NCBI GenBank assembly: GCA_947179485.1
Contig: OX359249.1
Location: 12,586,001-12,650,000 of the forward strand
Source: Allacma fusca
Taxonomy: Eukaryota; Arthropoda; Collembola; Symphypleona; Sminthuridae
Length of the DNA: 64,000 nucleotides
Direction of reading: 5' to 3'
A program made the position numbers and the translations under genes. Positions 1 through 8,912 of the stretch are shown piece by piece. Below the pieces are notes generated by a model, which did no database searches, had not been told where the DNA came from, and saw only the letters and a list, made by a program, of their open reading frames with translations. The number at the start of each line of letters is the position of its first letter. Positions within the stretch are counted from its first letter, which is position 1.

Positions 1-3
1 ATT

Positions 4-183
4 GTCCCAATTTGATGCGGCTCTAACTGCAGCTGCATGCGGAGCCTTTGACACTTTGAAACTCAAAAATACACTTCATGGGGATGGGAAAACAGAGCAA
101 TAAAGTGCACCCATTCCCTTGAAGTGTACTTCGTCCCAATTTGTCGCGGCTCTTGCTGCAGCTGCACGCGGAGCCTTCAACAC
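4..183. repeat. 51-bp imperfect direct repeat, offset 129 bp
   Basis: Positions 4-54 and 133-183 align without gaps with about 7 mismatches in 51. Both begin GTCCCAATTTG and share the core CTGCAGCTGCA and GCGGAGCCTT. The offset is 129 bp. The repeat is GC-richer than its surroundings, so it may be the edge of a longer tandem repeat or transposon that extends left of the window. What it belongs to cannot be told from two copies. Confidence 0.75.
71..127. repeat. 18-bp inverted repeat between the direct-repeat copies
   Basis: ACACTTCATGGGGATGGG at 71-88 pairs with 110-127, whose reverse complement is ACACTTCAAGGGAATGGG: 16 of 18 positions match, with a 21-bp loop. It lies exactly between the two 51-bp direct-repeat copies, so the direct repeat and the hairpin probably form one repeated module. 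Confidence 0.65.
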
Positions 184-632
184 ATTACTGGAATTTGTCG
201 AATTAATTTATTTGGGCCTTAAGCACAGTTCATGGGAAGCTCCAGTTTTATGTTTCCCTGGAAGAGCCTGCTGTACATTCAGTTTGTGTTTGTGACCTGT
301 CGTGCAGATCTTGCTGGGCGCAGAGTGGAAAATTAAATTCAAAATTGATTCAGTAATCAGTTTAAGGGAAGCCGAACTCTATAATAATTACATCAGTAAA
401 TAAAAGTAGATTCACTATCAAAATTATCCCGCTAATTTGGCTGAACTGTAGATTCAAAATCGTGTGGTGAGACAAACAATTTCTCTCTTGGCAATGAAAG
501 TCACGGCTATGAAGATCTCGGAAAAGGTTATTACATTTACTGTACAATTAAATTTTCACTTTGCTAGCTGATGTGCTTGAGCATATAGTTATATTATGTA
601 TGTATATGTCCAGAAATATTTCTAGATTTTGG

Positions 633-729
633 GGTACGTTCCTGTGAAGGAAGTACCTTAGAATCTTTTAAACCAATCTTTCTAAATACCTTGTAAAGTA
701 GGGATAACGTTCCTAACAAGGAAGTTACC
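633..729. repeat. Two related imperfect hairpins
   Basis: At 633-657 GGTACGTTCCT is followed by AGGAAGTACC; at 702-729 AACGTTCCT is followed by AAGGAAGTT. Both are small imperfect palindromes with the same TTCCT..AGGAA core, 69 bp apart, and both are followed by a TCTTTTAAA or TCTTAAAT-like tail. They look like two diverged copies of one short palindromic repeat. Confidence 0.45.
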
Positions 730-3012
730 AAACTCTTAAATTATCAATATATTAAATAAGGGTAGAGGTTCACTTTTTAACACAAAGCTTATATTTTATT
801 TCGCAGCAATGTTTCGAGTTTTTACTCTTAGTCGGGCAAATATGATATACTAGTAGTAACATTCAATTTTTTGCATATTACAATCAGTAAAAATTGAAAA
901 AATGAAATTATTGATTTTTCGATTAATTAAAATAATCATTAGTTTTTTTAAATATGAATTAGTTAAGCCATTAAAAATGTAATATAAGAAGTTCAAAATA
1001 TTTTGAGGATGGCGAGTTTTTATGTGAATGTGCCTGTGCTTTAAAAAATTAACACATCCTAATTTTCTGGATACTGCATTTAACTTGCATTCGCACAAAA
1101 ATATTAAGTTTCTGATGTTGCGCCTGCAAGGGCGGTTCAAAGATCTGGTGCGTCTCGTAGCGTCTTATTATAATCTATCTTATTATAATTATTGCCTGCC
1201 TGTCTAGAATTCGGTCTTTATTGGTAATAAAATAAGAGAGTTTAATTGATTAATTAAGATTTGACTTTGTCTATGTCTGCTCAACAAATGGGATACAAAG
1301 ATTGGTGTTACTTATAGTATCTATGCTATGGATAGTCATGTCAGAATTTGTGGGCAGGAAACTTTGAGACTGGTAAAGTGGGAAAATGAGGGCACCCAAT
1401 TCAATAATATTGTAGGTCTCTAATGAATAGAATTATGGAAATAATCTACCCGGCGAAGGTATTTCTTGAAAATAAATTAACTCCGGCAGTCATGCAAATT
1501 TATTGTACTCAGTGTGAGAATGCATATTTCAGATGCTCAATGTTGATCATCGTAAACTAAAATCATTCAAGTTATTCAAATCTTAGTTTGCAGTTTTTAA
1601 ACCATATTAGGTATATTTGTGCATCTGGGCAGTATTTAATTGTATACGGAAACGTGAATATATTCCAAGTTCGGTGCACCCAGTTTTTAACCTCAGGTGA
1701 GTAGGCATGTATACACGGGAAAAATGTTGAGTACAGAACTAAGCACATATGTATGTTGTATGTGATCACTCGATGGCTCATACTTACTGTAACCATGTCC
1801 CCAATTAAGGAAATGTTTTGTAACTCCATAATTTATAATTTTTACTTAGAATCACACTTACGAAAATCTCTCTAAATGATATTAATTTTGTAAATGCAAT
1901 TGAGCGGTGCAGGTTGTAAGGGCTAAGGCCAAATTGTCCAATAAATTATCTATCTACTTAATGTAACGTGCACGGGAGTTTTCACATAATGTTTAGCATT
2001 AATTTTGTACAAGTAATAACAATCAATTCGTTTAAAAATATGACTACATCAATAAACAATTGCGAGTGTTTGCTGAGTAATTGTTGCATACGAGGGCTTA
2101 GTCTAAATTTTATCTAAAGTAATTTTATACGTACAAAATAAATTTGCAAAAACACAGCCAAAAATAAATAATATGAATTTTTAAAAAATATAGTTTAATT
2201 CTGCAGTATAGGGAAGGATCTACTGTAGGGAGGGGCTAAGACTTTTCCGTTACCTTATATAGACAGAAATGTAGGCAGTCGCGAATGCTTACTTACATGC
2301 GAGGATATAGGCCGTTGCAATTGCACAAATAGGTGAGAAGAAACGTCCTTGCTCAACTCAATTTATAGGTACAATGAAGGATAAGTAGAATCAGTTTAGC
2401 AAGAACATACTGAAATGGTTAAGAAGGAGAGAAGCATTTTAATGTACATTGTAATCACTCGTATTGAAAAAAGCATTTTAGTTAAGTATTTTGAACTTGA
2501 GAAATGGGTATTGCAATGTTGTGAAGCTTTCCAAACAATTAATTGAAGCCAATTCGTTGTTGTTGATTACTTAAAGGTTTCTTTTATTACAAGTAAAAAA
2601 ATTCTGAAACCTGGCACGGGCCCCGTAAATAATATGATTCACACAGTTCAGAACCTGGCGTTAAATATTAAATTTATCTACAGAATGGTGTTGCATCCCA
2701 AAAGTTTGCTTCTGTTTGTTAGATAAAAGGTCAGTAGGAAAAACTAAAAATTCCCGTTTACATTACATCAAAATCATAATCAGAACCTTGAAACCCGGAG
2801 TCAGACAATTATCCTACGTATGTACAGATATTCTTAAAAACATGGAGGCTACTCAAAGTAGGCACTACAAATATGGAAAGTGTAACTAGGCAATTAAAAA
2901 CGGGTTGAGAAATATTTGTAAACGACATGTATCTGTAATATGCCAAAATCCCTGTCTTGTTATCTCCGAGGGGTTCATAGTACAATGTACAATATATACA
3001 TAGGGTATTACT

Positions 3013-3650
3013 TTAACAAAGCTGAATATTCTCATATACCCTCAATCCGTCGTTCACAATATTTGATTGGACTGGAGGAGGAGGAAACGGTGACTCGTAC
3101 GTATGTTCATCATCTGCAAAGCTGTTCAGGATGCTTGCGCTACTAGTGAAGGAGACCAGCCGCAAATCTTCTCCTCTTGACGGCTGCACTCGGGGGAATA
3201 ATCGCTGTTGACAATACCAAATGATGATCCCTAAAAAGCTGCTATCAATACCATCAGCCCAAAGATAGCTGCAAGTAATAAAATGAGATTTTATACTTTT
3301 TGCAGCCTTCAGGTTTCCTTTTCCTTGTTTCCGAAATATAGAAAAAAGCATACCCCAAAATATGGTGGCTGCAGACGAGTCCTTTTGGGGGCAATTAGTC
3401 ACGGATTTGATGACTGATTTAACGGGATCGTCAATGACTGCGAGGTTTGTGACACAACATATCCCGTCATGGATAGTTTGCGCAAACTTGCTCCCTCCTT
3501 TCACACAATCAAAGCAGCTGCCCGTGTAGTGGCACTCTGGAAGTAATGAAAAGAAAAACTCGTGGGAAATAATTTTTCCTGTACATAATAAGAGGTGCCG
3601 AAGTAAGGTAAAATAAAAATTTACTTGTTCTCACCGTTTAACGGATTCAT
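3013..3650 (-). CDS. Cys-rich single-pass membrane protein, multi-exon, probable host gene
   Basis: I do not recognise the family. On the minus strand, a start in good context at 3650 (GACCATGA) leads to a 16-nt exon (3650-3635) ending at a GTGAGA donor. A pyrimidine-rich acceptor precedes exon 2 (3536-3354), and both junctions are phase 1. Exon 2 is Cys-rich, with CHYTGSCFDC and later GICC, and runs into a hydrophobic stretch. A GTATGC donor at 3353 and a TTGCAG acceptor give exon 3 from 3268. There a hydrophobic segment (AIFGLMVLIAAF) continues in another frame as LGIIIWYC, with a TAG next to a T run at 3233-3237. A tail with PFPPPPV follows. Cys-rich ectodomain, one membrane span and Pro-rich tail recall Shisa/VOPP1/WBP1-type adaptors; that is only an analogy. 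An alternative acceptor at the TAG itself (intron 3353-3231) keeps the frame but shortens the span. No signal peptide is seen. Confidence 0.5.
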
Positions 3651-3909
3651 GGTCCCAAAACCGTGGAAATCTAGAATTCCCGAACTTCAGTTGGTTTAAA
3701 ATCAATGAAAAGGAGATGCTCTGGTCTTGCACTCAGTAAAGCAAATGACACTTGTACAGAACAGAAAAGGTTATGAAGAAACTTATTTTAACGTCGGTCA
3801 CTCTTGCATTGAAATCTTATCGTTTGTAAAAACTAATTAGTCACGTATACAGAGCAGGGAGTTGCATCTCTCCTATGTTTACACTTTTACAGCTTTGTGT
3901 ATCGCCCTA
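3651..3909. other. Intergenic stretch between two minus-strand genes
   Basis: Between the first coding exon of the membrane-protein gene and the helicase end I see no coding sequence. Both neighbours are on the minus strand, so it should hold the 3' region of the helicase and the promoter or 5' UTR of the membrane-protein gene. No clear TATA box or AATAAA was found. Confidence 0.4.
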
Positions 3910-5449
3910 TTATTTAAGATCCCGTTTTGTAATGTAAGTGATAATGTTAGGATGATTTCCTTTAATTTCCAAATCAATAAGCCTTTGCTCTTCAAATCTC
4001 TGAAGGTGGGACGTTTGCCCATTGTACTCTAACCTGTCAGATCTGATCCATTGATCTAAAATCATAAATTGATTAGGTTCACGTACCCTACTTAAAGCTA
4101 CGTAATCGATCCCAGCAGAGTTTTGTCTTGCTCCCAAGAAAATTGCTATGGAATTTACAGTGAGACCCATTACCTTATGTATGGTTAAACCATAACACAG
4201 TCGTAAAGGGTACACCTCAAATTTTCTGACATTCCTATCCCATAGGCTGTATTCACTATATTTGAAGACGGGTATTCCTCTTGTTCCCCTACTTGTTGTA
4301 TATTGATGAACCCCTGTATACTGCGGAAAATCAACTAGTATGCAGAGTGGTGTGCTGCTTTTTTCACAAGTATTAAATATAATGTCAGTTACTTTACCAC
4401 AACTCCCGTTACACAACCCACAAGGTGTCATTATGTTTAGTATGTCAGTAACATAACAGGACACCCAATAGCTATGTTTAGAATTTGGAAACCATTAGGA
4501 ATGGAAACAATTTGATCTCGACTAAACTGTTTTTTCAACATAGTTTCGTTGTGCTGAAAAACTTGGAAACGCCGCGGAAATACATGGAGACTGTATGCAA
4601 ATTTTTCCTGCTCTTCCAAACTTAAGTTGCACTCTGGAACGTAAGAATAACACGTCACGTTTGTTTGCCTCATTTTTTCTCACTCGTTCTAGAAACTGGC
4701 GAAACTCGGCCTGTTCATTACTTTGTCCAATTTGTCTAAATATAGTTTTTAGAACAAAAACTTTAGTGAATAAGCTGTATAATTCGTGACCCCTCTTACA
4801 ATAAGGAAATTCACTCGTATATTTTGAATTAAAAAGTGAGGTGTCGCCTATTGGCCCAATTTGGAAAATATCTCCCAGGAGACACACCGACCGTCCTGCA
4901 AAGGGTTGTTGGTTGTTGGATGGATCATACTTTCTCAATAGTTGATCAATGGTGTAAAAACTTCTTGTACCAACAAGTGAAAACTCATCAATAAGAATTA
5001 GTTTTATTTTCCCCAATTCCTCGGCTCTCTTGGATTGAACATTTACTGCACGTATAAAATTCTCCAAGTCTTGCTCCTTGCAATGAATTGGCAAACCTAT
5101 TACTGAATGTAGTGTGCGACCTTGCACGTTAAATGCAGATACTCCCGTGTAAGCGCAAATTATAAACGAGAAATTTTTATTTTTAACTGCGTGTCTTTCC
5201 AGTGTGTATTTTAAATGATGACAAAGAAGACTTTTTCCTGTTCCACTACTGCCTACTACAAGCAGTCTTAGAGGATTTTTAAATTGGTCACACGCCGGCC
5301 TTTGCACGTGTTGTTTTACAATGTGTACAATTTGCCTTTGTTGAAGTGACAGGTCTTTGAAGGGAATGCTAGGTGGCTTTGCTACAGGTGGGAATCCAAC
5401 CTAGTTTCCAAGCGTCAAAAATATTTTTGTTGAGCTCAAAATTACTCAT
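3910..5449 (-). pseudogene. PIF1-like superfamily 1 DNA helicase, frameshifted
   Basis: This is a PIF1/RecD-type 5'-3' helicase, which in virus-like elements would assist genome replication. Visible motifs in order on the minus strand: a QQRQIV segment before the P-loop (Q-motif position), Walker A GSSGTGKS, YTGVSAFNVQGRTLHS (motif Ia), Walker B LILIDEFS, GDIFQIGPIGD (motif III), IFRQ (motif IV), then GLCNGS, TIHKVMGLT and DYVALSRVR (motifs V-VI). In TIHKVMGLT the usual SQ is replaced by VM. The reading frame changes near 4640 and again near 4445, and a likely N-terminus starting at 5449 is out of frame with the rest (change between 5371 and 5400). The 5' part from 5400 has no ATG of its own. 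Together this indicates a dead gene, or several indel errors in the assembly. It faces away from the polymerase block. A Helitron helicase is less likely, as no Rep domain is seen. Confidence 0.85.
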
Positions 5450-5651
5450 TGTGATTAACTGAATTGTGGTCAAAAACTGTTCAGTTCCATAGTAGGAAAA
5501 TACGGTTCATAGATAGGGAAAGTAATGTATGCGCCAAAGTGTTGCATAATGAGACCCTCATTCTTGATCGGGCGAAGTTTCATATTTCTCTGATATCTCT
5601 CACTCAGAAACAACTCGGGGCAAGCAGGCTTGGGGTGACTCATGTTAGTGG

Positions 5652-5659
5652 TATATAAA
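5652..5659 (+). promoter_or_regulatory. TATA box of the 5730 gene
   Basis: TATATAAA lies 78 bp upstream of the ATG at 5730. An initiator-like ATCATTA follows about 25 bp downstream, which is normal spacing for an RNA polymerase II start. This supports transcription of the following ORF from its own promoter. Confidence 0.5.
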
Positions 5660-5729
5660 CTCGGAAAATTGTTATCATTATCTCAAATCTTTGATATCAT
5701 TCGCGCTTAAGCAAACATTTTTTCTAAAC

Positions 5730-6446
5730 ATGAAAAAATTTAACCTTACTCAGCGTTTCGGCAAAGGTGAAAATGGAGAAATCTCAAGTGAAACGGAGAG
5801 ATTTTTTCCAAAGTTGAAATCATTTGATACGCCATTGCCAATATCCTCGGGACCAACAGTGATTTGTTCCGAGTCCCCATTTACGTGGGCATTTTTTGAG
5901 AAACATAATGGGTCTTATTTTATTGACTCTGAAATTCTTGTTCGCAAAGCTTTCAACACTCGTCACCGTTGTAATTTTGTTCATCTTCGTCGCCGGAACC
6001 GTACCGGGACTGTAACCACGATCAACTTCAGTGAAAACGAAGGACAGCAGCTGTTGGCATTTATGGGCCCCATTCTGGACCAAATTAATCGCCATCCCAT
6101 ACCTGGGAATGCTTTCGAGGATCAGATTCCATTTTTTGAGAAAAGGCCATCACGTGCAGTGGACCACCCTGACTTGCTAAAACACAGCTTCTGGGACGAA
6201 CCGGACTTTGAGAGCTCCTCGGTTCGAGGAAGGATTATTTACAACCGTATAAGAGGAGCTTATGAGCTTATTCTCAATCGCCCACTTAGTGAAGCATTGG
6301 CTATTAAGTACAAGACCTGGCTCGGGCCTACACTAACATTTAACTTACAAGCCATGCGGAACTTAGAGTCCTATCTAAGCAGTGTAGTCAATTCTTTAAA
6401 CACTGGTGAAAATGACGGAGAAGGAGCGCTTATAATTGCTGACTAA
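5730..6446 (+). CDS. Unknown 238-residue protein of the virus-like block
   Basis: I do not recognise this protein. It is intact from ATG 5730 to the stop at 6446. The open frame extends a little further up, but that stretch has no ATG, and the TATA box at 5652 fits the start chosen here. The N-terminus is basic (MKKFNLTQRFGKG), the middle is rich in aromatic and basic residues (RHRCNFVHLRRRNRTG near residues 79-94), and the C-terminus is predicted helical with an acidic end (ENDGEGALIIAD). There is no signal peptide, membrane span or zinc ligand set. It is transcribed divergently from the helicase and lies upstream of the RING-like gene, so an accessory or structural protein of the element is possible; this is inference from position only. 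Notably it has no break, unlike its larger neighbours. Confidence 0.7.
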   Translation: MKKFNLTQRFGKGENGEISSETERFFPKLKSFDTPLPISSGPTVICSESPFTWAFFEKHNGSYFIDSEILVRKAFNTRHRCNFVHLRRRNRTGTVTTINFSENEGQQLLAFMGPILDQINRHPIPGNAFEDQIPFFEKRPSRAVDHPDLLKHSFWDEPDFESSSVRGRIIYNRIRGAYELILNRPLSEALAIKYKTWLGPTLTFNLQAMRNLESYLSSVVNSLNTGENDGEGALIIAD

Positions 6447-7037
6447 ACACACTGCTCGCAATTGTGTATATATGTACAATGTGCATTACAGATTCCCTAT
6501 GTAATAGAAAGTACAACTTTTCATAATACTTTAATTCTCTCCTTTGATACTTGCGTTACTGTATTATAATAAAACCTCGGTTTGAAAATCTCAAATATTA
6601 GCATGACAAATCGTAAATGCGAGCATTACATATTAAACTCATTGGCAGTGACGGGGTAAAAATGAGTTTTATTTTGGGAGGTTTTCATTCTTATTGCAGA
6701 GAAACGTTGGACGTAATGAAATGCGGCTGCATTAGCATAATCCATAAACTGCAGATTCAGGGTTGCATTGACGGACTCCTGGTTTTGGGTGATTTTTGGA
6801 AAATGTTTTACAAACAGTGGGAGAAACCATAAAATATCACCTAATATGTCAACAACTCTTTGGTTTTGTCAGGTTCATTCGAGGGTTTGTCAGTTTAGAT
6901 TATCTACCAACATTGACAACAGAAATCGTTTCTGAATTCATTATCTAGTACTTAGATTTTGCGTCATTTTTACTACCCGGACAAGTGTCCAGTCTATAAT
7001 TCCCTCAATTATTGGAAAGACAGAACTTTGGGACATC
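6447..7037. other. Intergenic stretch with polyadenylation signal, no supported gene
   Basis: It holds the 3' end of the 5730 gene and the upstream region of the RING-like gene. An ATG frame of 71 codons at 6617-6832 is open but unsupported: it contains a stretch from GTAAAA (about 6656) to TTATTGCAG (about 6699) that looks more like a small intron than coding sequence. A TATA-like CTATAATT lies near 6994, about 45 bp before the initiator of the next gene. Confidence 0.45.
6568..6573 (+). terminator. AATAAA polyadenylation signal
   Basis: A canonical AATAAA occurs 122 bp after the stop codon of the 5730-6446 gene, in an AT-rich stretch. It is the natural candidate for the 3' end of that transcript. 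Confidence 0.5.
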
Positions 7038-7072
7038 TCAGTTCAAGTTTAACGTTTGTGTGAGCTAGATTT
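7038..7072 (+). promoter_or_regulatory. Initiator (TCAGTT) with possible DPE
   Basis: TCAGTT at 7038-7043 matches the arthropod initiator TCAKTY, with +1 at A7040. AGATTT begins at +28 (7067-7072), where a downstream promoter element (RGWYVT) would be; it matches 5 of 6 positions. The ATG of the RING-like gene follows at 7088, giving a 5' UTR of about 48 nt. Confidence 0.4.
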
Positions 7073-7087
7073 TCTCCAACTTTCAGA

Positions 7088-8767
7088 ATGTATTGCAAAA
7101 TCTGTGAAAGGCATATTGACATGCCATCCGGTTACAGACTCGACCAGAAAATCATTATTCCTTTTATAACACCTACCTACTTACAGGAGCCAGATGCAGT
7201 CGTCACTATTTTGGACGACTTCAATATTTTTGGGAAAAATGTGTGGAGCAATTTTCATTATTGCCAACACAGGAAACCACAAGGTGTTAACCAGCGAGTT
7301 CACGCTTTCCATTTTCGGTGTCTTCTTCTTAAATTTCGTGAGGGCTACATAGACGAAGGGGGTATGTACACGGGAGAGTTGTGGAAACTAAAGTGTCCGG
7401 CTGACAATTGTGAGGCTCGTATTCGCACATTTTGGGATACTGTCCCGAAACACCGTATGGGTAAACCGAACTTTAATTGGTTCACCACATTAAAAAGTAA
7501 GTTAGGTTTTAAATCTACATCGTTTGTCTATAAAGTTAACTCAGAGTTGTTCACTCTACAAGATTTATGACGCTTATTTATACCAATTTTTAAACCTAAA
7601 ACGCAGTGTCAACCCCCCGATTCGGTGTTCCTGAACGGAGAAAGTATTGAGTCAGCACCCACTCTTGTGAGATTGAATGAATATGGATCGCCAACTGGCA
7701 CAATTTTTTGTAATTTTAACAATTATCTTATTTGAATACTTTTTGGGATGGGTACTTAAATAATTTAAATAAATCATATTGCTGCAGTGGGACGAGATGT
7801 GGGACTACTAATTCCTAACGGATTTTTAAGTGTTGATCCTCCAACCACAGTTTCAGCCCACTTGCGGCGTCAGGTTGAGGGCAGGAGAGAAAATTTAGCT
7901 CTCGCAATTCCTAAAGCACACAAGCCACCACAGCAGAGTAACGATAAAAATAGTTTTTCAATACTTTGAACTAAAATAAATAGCAATAGATGAGCACATT
8001 AATTATTGATAGATGCTGTCGAGCCAGTTGCCGGAACGTCATGTATAATTGATTACCCACTGAGGGCACCGTCGTATATTCCTGAAAGCAACATTTCTTC
8101 ACAACAAAGTAATTGAGTGCATATAATTGTTTAAATAACTTAAGATACTTGGCGTTAGGGTGCAAGATCATTATTTTTCATAGACATAGCTGAACCAGTT
8201 GCCGGTCCGTCATGGAGAATCGGTAATCCGTCAGTAGCACCACCTAATTCTCCCGGAAGTCCTACCTTTTCCAAAATATTGAATGAGATTTTGAGTCTGG
8301 ATGAGAGTATTGACAACTTTGTGACACCTGACGCATTGTGTGAGAGAGACGCTTCTAAAATTTCTCACGGCGTTAGCATTTCGCAAGATATGAGTTTCGA
8401 AACTTTTTTTGAAAGCAAAGGTGCAGTCTCCCTTGCATCTCTATCTGATCGTGCAGAAAATACGAGAAACATTGACACGGGGAATAACTTCGCTGATGAC
8501 GATCCCATGGACGGGTGCACTACTGTTGTAGCCAAAGCTGTGGATGGTGCGACACTACTGTGTCCGGCAGAATCACCACCACAGGACTTTGATGTGAGCG
8601 ATTTTTACGAATTGGTTTCTCCTGCTGAGTCAGAGGATGAGGTAGACGCAGATGCCATAATTCCGGAGGAACAATTTTTTGGTTTGAGCAAAATTGTTGA
8701 CACAGAAAATCCTTTCATTCGCGGAGTGCTTCCAGTTGAGCACGCAAACTATAAAACCTCTGACTAA
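7088..8767 (+). CDS. Four-exon gene: divergent RING-like N-terminus, acidic C-terminus
   Basis: Exon 1 (7088-7496) starts at an ATG and carries a divergent RING-H2-like zinc set: C3 and C6, C59 and H61, then H72-x2-H75-x2-C78, then C103 and C108. It ends at a perfect GTAAGT donor. Exon 2 (7788-7937) follows a GCTGCAG acceptor, exon 3 is 8013-8108, and exon 4 runs from 8184 to the stop at 8767. All three introns (291, 75 and 75 bp) are phase 1, and the exons add up to exactly 413 codons. Without splicing, exon 1 reads on to a stop at 7570, while exons 2-4 have no upstream ATG. Exons 3 and 4 begin with the same module (EPVAG..S). The C-terminal third is strongly acidic (DFYELV, then SEDEVDADAIIPEE). 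Zinc ligands plus an acidic tail suggest a regulator or ubiquitin ligase; this is inference. The coding frame appears intact. Confidence 0.65.
8013..8263 (+). repeat. Tandemly duplicated exon module
   Basis: Exon 3 (8013-8108) and the first ~80 bases of exon 4 (from 8184) are homologous. Both start in phase 1 after an AG, and both encode EPVAG followed two residues later by Ser and, further on, by a Pro-rich stretch ending in PES or PGS. The two copies start 171 bp apart, which equals one 96-bp exon plus one 75-bp intron, and the two 75-bp introns end in similar sequence (CATTAATTATTGATAG and CATTATTTTTCATAG). This is a tandem exon-plus-intron duplication. Confidence 0.7.
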
Positions 8768-8912
8768 ATAATATACATCGTTTTCTCAGGTGTTTTGTTC
8801 GTCTGTAACAGTATTTAGCGAGTTATAGTAACTTTCGTGATCAATCAACAACAATATTTAGTACTTTAAAGATAGTTACTTGTGAGTTATTTGTGTATTT
8901 CAATAAGCCAAG

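Larger units (their letters stand above)
1..3012. other. Left flank, AT-rich, no gene supported
   Basis: I find no coding region here. The open frames are short (under 100 codons), AT-rich, and show no recognisable motif. The stretch holds a 51-bp imperfect direct repeat with an inverted repeat between its copies (4-183), a pair of related hairpins (633-729), and otherwise unstructured AT-rich sequence. A TTTATT at 2583-2588 reads AATAAA on the minus strand and could be the polyadenylation signal of the minus-strand gene ending at 3013, although it lies about 430 bp beyond the stop. Confidence 0.6.

Noticed and set aside
362..1829. Minus-strand ORFs at 362-547, 850-1140 and 1572-1829
   Set aside because: They are short, AT-rich, without motifs, conserved features or promoters; expected by chance in such sequence.
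2940..3146. Plus-strand ORF of 68 codons
   Set aside because: It is the antisense of the last exon of the minus-strand membrane-protein gene and has no features of its own.
3910..5449. Helitron helicase
   Set aside because: No Rep/HUH domain or Helitron termini are seen, and the gene sits beside a polymerase and a packaging ATPase.
5464..5658. Plus-strand ORF of 64 codons between the helicase and the 5730 gene
   Set aside because: It lies in the divergent promoter region, ends at the TATA box, and has no recognisable content.
6617..6832. ATG ORF of 71 codons
   Set aside because: Part of it looks like a small intron (GTAAAA to TTATTGCAG), and there is no motif or clear promoter.
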